From the NCBI RefSeq assembly GCF_019957155.1, contig NZ_JAIPME010000002.1:496001-560000 (forward strand): 64,000 nucleotides of DNA, in the 5' to 3' direction. Position numbers and translations under genes: made by a program. This document shows, piece by piece, positions 52,864 through 60,346 of the stretch. The DNA comes from Anaerococcus murdochii. Its GTDB lineage: Bacteria > Bacillota > Clostridia > Tissierellales > Peptoniphilaceae. The notes beneath the pieces are model-generated. The model ran no database searches and was not told the origin of the DNA. It worked only from the letters and a program-made list of their open reading frames with translations. Position 1 is the stretch's first letter. Each line of letters begins with the position of its first letter.

Positions 52864-53565
52864 TTAGTCCCTACGGTTCCTGTCCCCAAATAAGAGGAAA
52901 AGTCTCAATAATTGAAGGGCTGTCGCAAGGGTTGCTGCCACATAGGTGAGGGCAGCTGATCTTAGCATATCCTTTGCTCCTGGGATTTCACTTTCATCAA
53001 GGATATGGGTCCTTTCAAGGGCTACTATAGCACGCCTTGACGCATCAAACTCCACAGGTAGGGTTATGATTTGGAATAAAAGTGTAAGGGAAAATAGGGC
53101 CAAGCCTATGGTTATTAGCTTTTGTTGGGATAAAAATACTCCTGCCAAAAGAATTGGAAAAGATAATCTCGATCCAAAATTAACCGCAGGCACCATATAG
53201 GATTTGACCTTAAGAGGTATATAGCCTTCCTTAAACTGGATAACGTGGCCAATTTCGTGGAGAGCCACAGCCAAAGATGCTATTGACGAATCATGGAAGG
53301 ATGTGTCAGATAAGGCGACCTCCTTGGTCATAGGATTGAAATAATCTGACAAGGACCCAGGAATTCTCTTAATAGAAATATCCCTGTAATTATTGTAATT
53401 AAGGACCATCTGGGCCGCTTCCGCCCCAGTCATCCCGCGTTTTGACCTAATTTTACTATACTTATTAAATTTTGAAGTGATATTAGCCTGGGCCAGCATT
53501 GAAATCACAAGGCCAATCAATACTAAAAAGTAAGTTCTATCAAAATAAAATCCATATGGATACAT
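52864..53565 (-). CDS. yugP: Zinc metallopeptidase of the YugP family
   Basis: 233 residues from ATG 53565 (GAGG upstream by six; the frame also reaches a TTG eight codons earlier). Three to four membrane spans, with the zinc-binding LAVALHEIGHVIQF between TM1 and TM2 and the third ligand region in PVEFDASRRAIVAL. It is a membrane-embedded metalloprotease likely acting in protein quality control. Its promoter is covered by a near-perfect CtsR box, so it belongs to the heat-shock regulon. Confidence 0.9.
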   Translation of the reverse strand: MYPYGFYFDRTYFLVLIGLVISMLAQANITSKFNKYSKIRSKRGMTGAEAAQMVLNYNNYRDISIKRIPGSLSDYFNPMTKEVALSDTSFHDSSIASLAVALHEIGHVIQFKEGYIPLKVKSYMVPAVNFGSRLSFPILLAGVFLSQQKLITIGLALFSLTLLFQIITLPVEFDASRRAIVALERTHILDESEIPGAKDMLRSAALTYVAATLATALQLLRLFLLFGDRNRRD

Positions 53566-53607
53566 AATATTCCTCGTTTCTATTTTCAAAAAATTGGTAT
53601 TAAAGCT

Positions 53608-53646
53608 ATTATATTCAAATTTTCTTAAAAGTCAAAGAAGGTCAAA
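53608..53646 (-). promoter_or_regulatory. YugP promoter overlapped by a CtsR box
   Basis: -35 TTGACT (53635-53630), 16 bp, -10 TATAAT (53613-53608). AGTCAAAGAAGGTCAAA on the plus strand at 53630-53646 matches the CtsR consensus at all but one position and covers the -35. Confidence 0.8.
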
Positions 53647-53932
53647 GTTCTTTTCACTAGTGAGTCTATTTATCCGAGATAAAATATCTTTTTTTGTTAA
53701 TCCGAGATTAACCGTATCACAATAATAATCTAGGTCATTTACATTACCCCTCCGTAAAAAGGGGAGGCCCAAGGGACCTTCCGCAGGGTCCCTCACTCGC
53801 CTCCCCTTAAACCCCTCTCGGCTACACCCCCGAGCGGCTCCTTATGCGGAGGGCGAAATCAGAAGCTTGCCTTATCGGCAAGCTTTTTTTAGTAGAGAGA
53901 ACGTCCTTGTTTTAGTTGGTGTATTTACCCAG

Positions 53933-54022
53933 AGATTTCTAATATTCAAGCCCCTAAAAACTGATAACTCGGCTTCGCCTCAAACAATCAGTTTTCTTAA
54001 CGGGGCTTTCTATTAGAAATCT
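53933..54022. other. 90-nt nested stem-loop
   Basis: Three perfect stems one inside another: AGATTTCTAATA/TATTAGAAATCT, GCCCC/GGGGC, AAAACTGAT/ATCAGTTTT, around a GGC-TTC-GCC tip. Confidence 0.65.
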
Positions 54023-54141
54023 TTGCCCGATAAAGAAGATATTTTATCTCGAAGTTCTAGAACTTGCGAGGCTCGTTTGGCTTCCGCCAAACATTGCTAG
54101 ATGACTTTTACTTAGACGAAGAGTTTAAAATTTAAGACCAA

Positions 54142-54546
54142 GTATTTTAAGATCCCAAGCATCCGTTAAGAAAATTGCACTGACAGCTCTTTACAATAAA
54201 GAATACAATAACTACTGTGAACTGATTTTCAAATGTAATACACAAGTCAGACTAGATTGCAATTTTTAGGAGGCTTGGAATTTTAAAAGAGTTAGGATAT
54301 TAATATACTAAAACAAGGGCTCCTACATATCAACAAGTTTGCCGATAGGCAAACACAATATCCCCCGTGAGGGGTCGCCCGGAGGGGGTAACGGAAGGGG
54401 TTTTAAAGGGGACCCGATGGGGGAACGTGCGAAACGTTCCCCTGGGGTCCCCTTTTTACGGAGAGGTCATGTAAATGACCTAGATTATTTAAATGATACA
54501 GTTAATCTCGGATTAACGAAAAAAAAGATAATTTATCTCGGATAAA
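54142..54546 (+). repeat. Composite ~400-bp repeat, copy B
   Basis: Collinear with 47776-48186; forms the right half of the inverted-repeat element. The GC block here is GTTTGCC/GGCAAAC, CCCCCGTGAGGGG and GGGGAACG/CGTTCCCC. Confidence 0.75.
54156..54277 (+). ncRNA. Conserved RNA-like element, copy B
   Basis: CAAGCATCC…GGAGGCTTG closing stem (one mismatch at a different place from copy A), AAATTGCA/TGCAATTT, CTGAC/GTCAG, and the invariant bulge and tail ACTAGATTGCAATTTTTAGG. Confidence 0.45.
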
Positions 54547-54552
54547 AAAATC

Positions 54553-54984
54553 TTATTTTATTTGCAAAACCATCTTCACATGTTCAATTCCATCGAGCAA
54601 AAAGACCTCTGAGTCTTCCACGAAGCCCACCTTTTCATAAAGTTTTTTGGCGTAGGTTTGGGCTTCTATGATAATTTTTCTGGTCTGGTATTTTTCCTTT
54701 GCTGCCTTTATAGCTTCTTTTAGGATAAGGGTGGCGTGGCCCTTTCTTCTTTCTTTTGCGATGACTCTTCCTAGGTGAACTTGTCCTTCTTCTTCGTAGA
54801 CCCTGGCGTAAGCTAAGATTTGACCTTGGTTTTCCAAATAAATATGGATAGCATCATAATCTTTTCCGTCTATTTCCGGGTAGGGACAGGCTTGTTCTAC
54901 CACAAAAACATCGACCCTGAGTCTTAAGATCTCATAGAGTTCACGCTTTGTTAAGTCATCAAAAGTTTTAATTATACTCTGCAT
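54553..54984 (-). CDS. GNAT acetyltransferase, ElaA-like
   Basis: 143 residues from ATG 54984 (GGGG seven bases upstream; another ATG four codons earlier is less supported). The N-terminus LYEILRLRVDVFVVEQACPY is the ElaA signature; HLGRVIAKERRKGHATLILKEAI contains the acetyl-CoA motif A in R-x-x-G-H/A form. The acceptor is not known. The gene stands alone between the repeat element and the iron-box region. Confidence 0.85.
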   Translation of the reverse strand: MQSIIKTFDDLTKRELYEILRLRVDVFVVEQACPYPEIDGKDYDAIHIYLENQGQILAYARVYEEEGQVHLGRVIAKERRKGHATLILKEAIKAAKEKYQTRKIIIEAQTYAKKLYEKVGFVEDSEVFLLDGIEHVKMVLQIK

Positions 54985-55260
54985 TATTATCCCCATCTAA
55001 ATTCCATAAATTTGTAAATATCATTTATCCTGTTAATCTCTTATCCTAAAACAATTATAACAGATTGTGTTGAGAATAAAACCTGTTTTTACCCGATTAT
55101 CATTAAATATCTAAATTTCCAAAATTTTCATAAAGCAAATTCCTAACTTAATATAACCTATCAATATCTTTAGAGACCTTACTAATAAATTGGAAAATAA
55201 TCCATAACGTCCCGGAAATTTCAAATATTTTTAAAAATACAAACAGATTATCAATATTTA
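54985..55260. other. AT-rich intergenic region
   Basis: It carries the GNAT promoter region (TATAAT on the minus strand near 55060) and otherwise no recognisable features until the promoter at 55261. Confidence 0.5.
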
Positions 55261-55303
55261 TTGAAACTCCCGGATAAATAATGTATAATGATTCTTATTA
55301 TCA
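55261..55303 (+). promoter_or_regulatory. Promoter with Fur/PerR-like box, coiled-coil gene
   Basis: -35 TTGAAA (55261-55266), 17-bp spacer, -10 TATAAT (55284-55289). TGATTCTTATTATCA (55289-55303), 12 of 14 positions of the 7-1-7 consensus, begins at the last base of the -10. Confidence 0.65.
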
Positions 55304-55338
55304 ATGCATTTCTTTATTTATGAGTAAAAGGAGAATTT

Positions 55339-57171
55339 ATGAAAAAAACAAAAATTATAGCCCTAGCTATGTCAGTAAGTCTTGTACTCGGAGGAGCCTA
55401 CATCATAGACTCAAAAACCAACATAGCCTATGCTGAAGAAGAAAAAACCATCGCCCAACAAATAGAAGAAAAAGAAGCTAATATTCAAGAACTTGAGAAA
55501 GAGAACTCAAAAATCGATAAATAAGTTTCTGACCTAGAAAAAAGTCTGGATAATTTAAATAAATTAAATAAGGAACTTGAAGCCTTAGCTTCAGAAGCAG
55601 ACAAATTATACGAAATTTATGCACCTAAATATGAAAAATGGGAAGGGCTAGATAAACTCGTTAATGAGGGTATAGCTAAGCGAAAAGCCTTATACGACGA
55701 ATATAAAGCCTTGGCTGATGAGTTGAAAAAAAACCCAACAAATAAAGAGCTAGAATCCCAAACAAAAGCCAAAGCCTACGAATGGGACAAACAAGATAAA
55801 ATAGTAAAAGAAGATACCAAAAAAAGAACTGAGCAATATCGTGCAATAAAAGCCGATGAAAAAAAATATGCAGAAGCCAACGCCAAGTATCTTGAGAAAA
55901 AAGCTGAAGTAAGCGAAGAAGAAGAAAAGACCAAAGGTATTTCTGAGAAAATCGAAGAAAAAAAAGAAAAAATAAAAAATAATAGCAGAAAAATCAATGT
56001 TCTAGAAGAACAAAGAAAAACTCTTGAGGATTTAAAAGCCAAAGAGGATAAAGAAAATATAGATGATAATGAAGACGGCGATGAAAAACAGAAACCTGTT
56101 GAACAGCAAATTGCTGATGATAAGAATAAACTCGATAAGCTGAAAGACGAAAACAAAAAACAAAATGAAGAAATAGATAAGTTAAAAGGACAAATGGCAG
56201 ACACCCCTAGCCTAAGAAATGAGTTTGAACAATTAAAAAAAGATAGGGATGCTAAATACGATATTTATGTAAATAAAAATAAAGAGCTAGATGAACGCAG
56301 GATGGAACATTCAAAGGCAAATGAATTAAAGGACGAACTAAAAAACAAATATAAAGATGCCCAAAAAAAACTCGATAAAGATCCAGATAATGCAGCTCTA
56401 CAAAAAGAAGTAAATGAAATATTAAAAAATTGGCAAGAGAATAATGAAAAGTTAGAAAAAGCCGAGCAAGCTTGCAATAAACTAGATGATGAAATAGATT
56501 CAATAAATAAGGATTATGAAAACATTAATAAAAAATACAAAGAATTTAAAACTGACCTTGAATCCAAAGAAGATGAAAATCAAAAACTAGAATTTAAAAT
56601 AGGATTAATAAACAAAAGAATCAAAAAAAACGAATCAAAAATACAAGCCCTAAACAGCAAACTAGAAGCTAACAATACCAAGGTTCTTAATAAGTCTAAA
56701 GAAAATGCTAATAAAGAAATTGACAGACTTTCTAACCTCAGCGAAGAGGAAAAGAAAGTGGCTAAGGATAAGGTTCATAAGGCCGATACTGTAGAAAAGG
56801 TCAACCAAGCCCTTGAAAATGCAAAGAAATTAGCTGAGAAAAATTTAGCTAAGGCCAAGGAAGAGGAAAGGAAGAATAAGGAGAAAAAAGATTATAATCC
56901 AATCCTTCCAGACCCAGACTATAATTACTACCTAGGCGGAGACAAGGACAAAGATACCAAGAAAAAGACCCTCTCAGCCAAGACTGTCCTCAGACTAAAA
57001 GAGGCTGTCGAGAGAAGCAAGACCGCCATTAAAGCAGCTGAGCTCCTAATGGAAATAGCTCCAAAGAAAGTAGCTGACGTCAAACCACAGCTATTACAAC
57101 TAATCAAAAAATCCAAAGAACTTCAAAAAATAGCAGAAAAAATCCTAGCCGAAAATGGTTATGCTTATTAG
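55339..57171 (+). pseudogene. Secreted coiled-coil surface protein interrupted by one TAA
   Basis: The frame of 610 codons begins with a signal peptide (MKKTKIIALAMSVSLVLGGAYI … IAYAEEE), then heptad-rich K/E coiled coil. Codon 62 is TAA (55522-55524); the next 123 codons, up to the ATG at 55711, and all the rest to 57171 stay in frame. Near residue 450 is a three-helix module like the GA/FIVAR domains of Gram-positive surface proteins (DRLSNLSEEEKKVAKDKVHK). There is no LPXTG, and the end (LSAKTVLRLKEAVERSK … NGYAY) is helical. The Fur-like promoter suggests iron-regulated adhesin or host-protein binding. AAAAGGAG precedes the ATG. Confidence 0.7.
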
Positions 57172-57301
57172 GCAGATTTGACAAAAATAAATCACAAAAT
57201 AATATTATAAACAAGAGATAATAGAAAAATTTAATCCTATAAATAATTCCCTATCCAAAAGGGAAAAAGATTAAAAAACCACTCTTATCTAACTAAAAGA
57301 C

Positions 57302-57326
57302 CCGGGCGAAAAGCCCGAGTTTTTTT
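57302..57326 (+). terminator. Terminator after the coiled-coil gene
   Basis: CGGGC-GAAAA-GCCCG with TTTTTTT. Confidence 0.85.
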
Positions 57327-57481
57327 GCCCAAATAAACCCTTATCAGGATTTAGGTTGGTAGACAAAAATTTTTACAGTCCCTTTTCTAAAATCTAAACA
57401 TTACAAAAGAAAAAATCCCCACACATATAAATTTGTGAGAGGAGTATTTATCATATCTTATTATATCTTGTATTATTCTCT

Positions 57482-57554
57482 TGGTAATTTTTTGCAATAG
57501 GGTGCTGGTAATTTTTCGCTATAGGATATGCAAATTTTTGCCTATGGGTATTAG
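57482..57554. repeat. Three imperfect ~24-bp tandem repeats
   Basis: Units TGGTAATTTTTTGCAATAGG…, TGGTAATTTTTCGCTATAGG… and CAAATTTTTGCCTATGGG…. They resemble iterons of plasmid replication origins, but no initiator gene is near. The rest of the 57172-57647 gap holds the two terminators and AT-rich DNA. Confidence 0.5.
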
Positions 57555-57621
57555 AGTTTACTTATATACTAGGGCAATTTTATCCTAGCCTTGCTGGGGT
57601 TTTTATCTTAAAAAAATCTTC

Positions 57622-57643
57622 AAAAAAGACCCCAGATGGGGCC
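57622..57643 (-). terminator. Terminator of the small membrane protein gene
   Basis: GGCCCCATCTGGGGTC with TTTTTT on the minus strand. Confidence 0.75.
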
Positions 57644-57647
57644 AAAT

Positions 57648-58010
57648 TTATAGGTTTATAAGTCCAAAAGTCAAAAACATGAGGTATTCTTTGATGAAGT
57701 CGAGAAATGTCTTATCAAAGCCAATTCCAATTACTATATAAATTACGTGCACTGCCGCAAATATTACTATGAAGAGCAAAATGAGATTGTCGTATTTTTT
57801 TCTTAAGAAAATCCCTATTATAAACAGCCACAAGGAAAGGCTTAAGGGCAAAAGGATTGGGTTTAAAAAAGTATTTTCAAAATCATATCCAAGACCAAAG
57901 TCTTCCCCAAGAAAGATAGTCAAAACAGTATAGGCGATTACAAGTAGGCTTGCTATACAATATAGGTTTCGTTTTTTGTCGTAATTCTTATCCATATAAG
58001 ATACTTTCAT
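57648..58010 (-). CDS. Small membrane protein of unknown function
   Basis: 120 residues with four membrane spans (LYCIASLLVIAYTVLTIFL; NPILLPLSLSLWLFIIGIFL; LILLFIVIFAAVHVIYIVIG; a last one at the C-terminus). Not recognised. Start uncertain: ATG at 58010 or five codons later, with no good ribosome binding site for either. It stands alone with a terminator. Confidence 0.55.
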   Translation of the reverse strand: MKVSYMDKNYDKKRNLYCIASLLVIAYTVLTIFLGEDFGLGYDFENTFLNPILLPLSLSLWLFIIGIFLRKKYDNLILLFIVIFAAVHVIYIVIGIGFDKTFLDFIKEYLMFLTFGLINL

Positions 58011-58077
58011 TTCAAAATTTAATCAGGTTTTCTTATGTCTATTATATCACATTTATAGCTAAAGTATATTTTTACAT

Positions 58078-58103
58078 AAAAAGAAGTGGGCATTGTGCCC
58101 ACC
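58078..58103 (-). terminator. Terminator of the arcC operon
   Basis: GTGGGC-ACAAT-GCCCAC followed by TTCTTTTTATG on the minus strand. Confidence 0.8.
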
Positions 58104-58149
58104 ATCTTTTTTCAGGAGTCTATTAAGTCTCTTTTATTTTAAGCAACGC

Positions 58150-58301
58150 CTTTCCTAAGGAACGTAATCTTTTTACAATCAATGCTCCTGTTCGTCGCAT
58201 CTATTGTAAAAAATTACGGAAGGTTTCTCATCAATTTTCCTGCGGACTTTGTCCTTGTAAAATTGTGAGAATCGTTCAAATTTTGCCAACAAAATTTGAA
58301 C
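58150..58301 (-). other. Three consecutive hairpins in the arcC 3' region
   Basis: Stem I: CGTAAT.TTTTTACAAT/ATTGTAAAAA.ATTACG. Stem II: TTCTCA.CAATTTT/AAAATTGTGAGAA with GGAC/GTCC inside. Stem III: GTTCAAATTTTG/CAAAATTTGAAC, ending at the arcC stop. None has a T-run; the true terminator follows at 58103. Confidence 0.6.
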
Positions 58302-59230
58302 TACCTTTCTATATAGGTTCCTGTCTCGCCTTTTAGGCCGTCTAGAGCTTTTTCTAGAGATGTGATTAACGCTTTTCCGCCTTCTTTGTTTCTTACGAAG
58401 GATAGGGCTGCTTCTACTTTTGGTTTCATTGAGCCTTCTGCAAATTCTCCGTCTGCTAGGTATTTTTCAGCTTCTTCTATTGATAGGTGTCCTAGCCATT
58501 CTTGGTTTGGTTCTCCGAAGTGGATGGCTACCTTTTCTACTGCTGTAAGGATTACAAGTATATCTGCTTCTACTAGTTCAGCTACTTTTGCAGATGTGAA
58601 ATCTTTGTCGATTACTGCATCTACACCGATTAGTTTGCCGTCTTCTTTGATTACAGGGATGCCGCCGCCACCTGCTGCTACTACGATCATTCCATCGTTG
58701 TAGAGTTTTTCGACTGCTTTTTTCTCAATTATATCGATTGGTTTTGGACTTGGTACTACTCTTCTGTAGCCTCTGCCTGCGTCTTCTTTGAAGGTGAAGC
58801 CTTTTTCAGCTTGTTTTTCAGCTTCTTCTTTAGAATAGAATGATCCAATTGGTTTGGTTGGATTTTGGAAGGCTGGGTCTTCTTTGTCTACCAATACTTG
58901 GGTTACAAGTGATACTACGGTTTGGTCCATTTCTCTTTTTGCTAGTTCGTTTTCGATAGCGTTTTGAAGATGGTAGCCGATATAGCCTTGGCTCATGGCT
59001 CCGCATTCAGCAAATGGCATTTCAGCTGTTTTTGCTTCTGATTTGCTTGCTGTATCCATGGCTAGGTTGATCATGCCTACTTGTGGGCCGTTGCCGTGGG
59101 ATATTATTACTTGGTTGCCTTCTGCTACTAAGTCTACGATTGATTTAGCAGTTACTGCTACTGCTTTTTTTTGTTCTTCTGGGCTATTTCCTAGTGCGTT
59201 TCCGCCTAGGGCAAGTACGATTTTTTTCAT
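58301..59230 (-). CDS. arcC: Carbamate kinase
   Basis: 309 residues. The amino-acid kinase fold opens with KIVLALGGNALG; ISHGNGPQVGMI, VVPSPKPIDI, VVAAGGGGIPVI and DKDFTSAKVAELV follow. It turns carbamoyl phosphate and ADP into ATP, ammonia and CO2. It is last in an operon with two TIGR00300 genes (22-bp gap) and the large Clp gene. No arcA, ornithine carbamoyltransferase or antiporter is in the window. Confidence 0.95.
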   Translation of the reverse strand: MKKIVLALGGNALGNSPEEQKKAVAVTAKSIVDLVAEGNQVIISHGNGPQVGMINLAMDTASKSEAKTAEMPFAECGAMSQGYIGYHLQNAIENELAKREMDQTVVSLVTQVLVDKEDPAFQNPTKPIGSFYSKEEAEKQAEKGFTFKEDAGRGYRRVVPSPKPIDIIEKKAVEKLYNDGMIVVAAGGGGIPVIKEDGKLIGVDAVIDKDFTSAKVAELVEADILVILTAVEKVAIHFGEPNQEWLGHLSIEEAEKYLADGEFAEGSMKPKVEAALSFVRNKEGGKALITSLEKALDGLKGETGTYIER

Positions 59231-59251
59231 TGCTTCTCCTTAAGTTTGATT

Positions 59252-60346
59252 TTAGTTGTTTAAGGCTCTGTCAACATTTCTGATAAAGTCTTGAACATTT
59301 GTTACCATTGATACGGCTGTAACTGTTCCCCTGTCTGATAGTTTGTTTACAGCGAATTCTTGGATGTCGATTGTGTACATGTATACTGGTCTTACTACGC
59401 CGTCAAATACGTTGTAGGATGGGGTCATATTTCCTGTTGCGATTGTGTAGAGGATTGCGCCCATCATGATGATTGTAGATGTTTTTCTAGCGTGTTTTCT
59501 CATTTCGTTTTGAGCAGCATATACGTTGTTGATTGTTTCAGGGAGTCCTAGTCTGTCACGGATTGTGCCTGCTATTACTACTGGAACGTCCATTTCAACA
59601 CAAGCTTTCATGAAGCCGTCTTTTACAAGTCCGCTTTCTACAAGGGCTTTGGTTGAGCCGTATTTTCTTGCTAGGTTGATTGTTTTGTATAAGTTTTTGG
59701 TTGTGTTTTGTTCTTTTTCGAATTTTTCTTGGCCCCAAGTTGTGCCGTAGATTCCTTTTTCAAGGTCGAATGCTGCAGTTTCTGTACCACAGAAGATTGC
59801 ATTTACATAACCATTTCTTACTAATCTTTCTAGGGCTGCTCTTGAGTCTCTGTCGAGTGCTAGGGCTGCTCCTACGATTAATGTTACATAACCATTGTGT
59901 TCTTTTTCATATTTTAGTACTTCGTATAGGTTGTCATAGTCGATTGAGAAGGCTGTTTCTCTTGATCTTCCTGCTCTAAATGCGAAAGTATCTTGGTGGG
60001 CATCTCCTTCTAGGAAGCCTTGGGTCCATACATAGATACCTTCTGAAGCATCTTCTGTACGTCCGATTACTACCTTGTCACCTTTTTTAAGGTTTCTAAA
60101 TTCAACTATGTTTACACTTTCTTCACCTGGTGTGTCGTTTGCTACACAAACTGTATCCATTCTAGATTGAGCAGCTAATACCCATTTGTCATTTATTTTG
60201 AAGTATTCTGGATAAACTGAAAGAGCGTGGTAGTTTCTTGGGCTAAGTCCATCTTCTTTTACTTCTTCTAGGGTTACATTTGGTGCATTTTTAAGAAAGT
60301 CTTTTTCAAAATCTGGGTGATGGTATTTTGGCATTTCAAATTTCAT
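59252..60346 (-). CDS. TIGR00300/LOR-SDH-domain protein, ornithine cyclodeaminase type (paralog 2)
   Basis: 364 residues. The chain matches the archaeal ornithine cyclodeaminase / LOR-SDH C-terminal family (as in MMP1218 and the cyanobacterial arginine-to-proline enzyme AgrE). Blocks are RDLKKGDKVVIG, GAALALDRDSRAAL, FCGTETAAFDLEKGIYGT, LVKDGFMKACVEMDVPVVIAGTIRDRLGLPETI and VSMVTNVQDFIRNVDRAL. The likely reaction converts ornithine to proline and ammonia. Its TAATG start shares a base with the stop of paralog 1, so equal amounts are made. I recall that some annotation links this family to a nickel-pincer cofactor; nothing in the window tests that. Confidence 0.75.
   Translation of the reverse strand: MKFEMPKYHHPDFEKDFLKNAPNVTLEEVKEDGLSPRNYHALSVYPEYFKINDKWVLAAQSRMDTVCVANDTPGEESVNIVEFRNLKKGDKVVIGRTEDASEGIYVWTQGFLEGDAHQDTFAFRAGRSRETAFSIDYDNLYEVLKYEKEHNGYVTLIVGAALALDRDSRAALERLVRNGYVNAIFCGTETAAFDLEKGIYGTTWGQEKFEKEQNTTKNLYKTINLARKYGSTKALVESGLVKDGFMKACVEMDVPVVIAGTIRDRLGLPETINNVYAAQNEMRKHARKTSTIIMMGAILYTIATGNMTPSYNVFDGVVRPVYMYTIDIQEFAVNKLSDRGTVTAVSMVTNVQDFIRNVDRALNN

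Larger units (their letters stand above)
53669..54546. mobile_element. Inverted-repeat, GC-rich composite element (~880 bp)
   Basis: Left arm (53669-53885) and right arm (54340-54546) are imperfect inverted repeats over ~100 bp or more. Both contain TTATCCGAGATAA, T-run, GTTAATCCGAGATTAAC, then AATAATCTAGGTCATTTACAT, then a GC-rich palindromic block. The arms enclose a 90-nt nested hairpin (53933-54022), a GTTTGGC/GCCAAAC hairpin near 54088 and RNA-like element copy B. No transposase frame exists inside. It looks like a non-autonomous, MITE-like or regulatory element and explains the gap between yugP and the GNAT gene. Confidence 0.6.

Noticed and set aside
53687..53720. GTTAATC…GATTAAC as an integron attC site
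   Set aside because: The core does not fit GTTRRRY/RYYYAAC and no integrase or cassette is near.
54339..54545. 68-codon open frame in the right arm of the inverted element
   Set aside because: It spans palindromic repeat DNA, has no ribosome site and is not kept in copy A.
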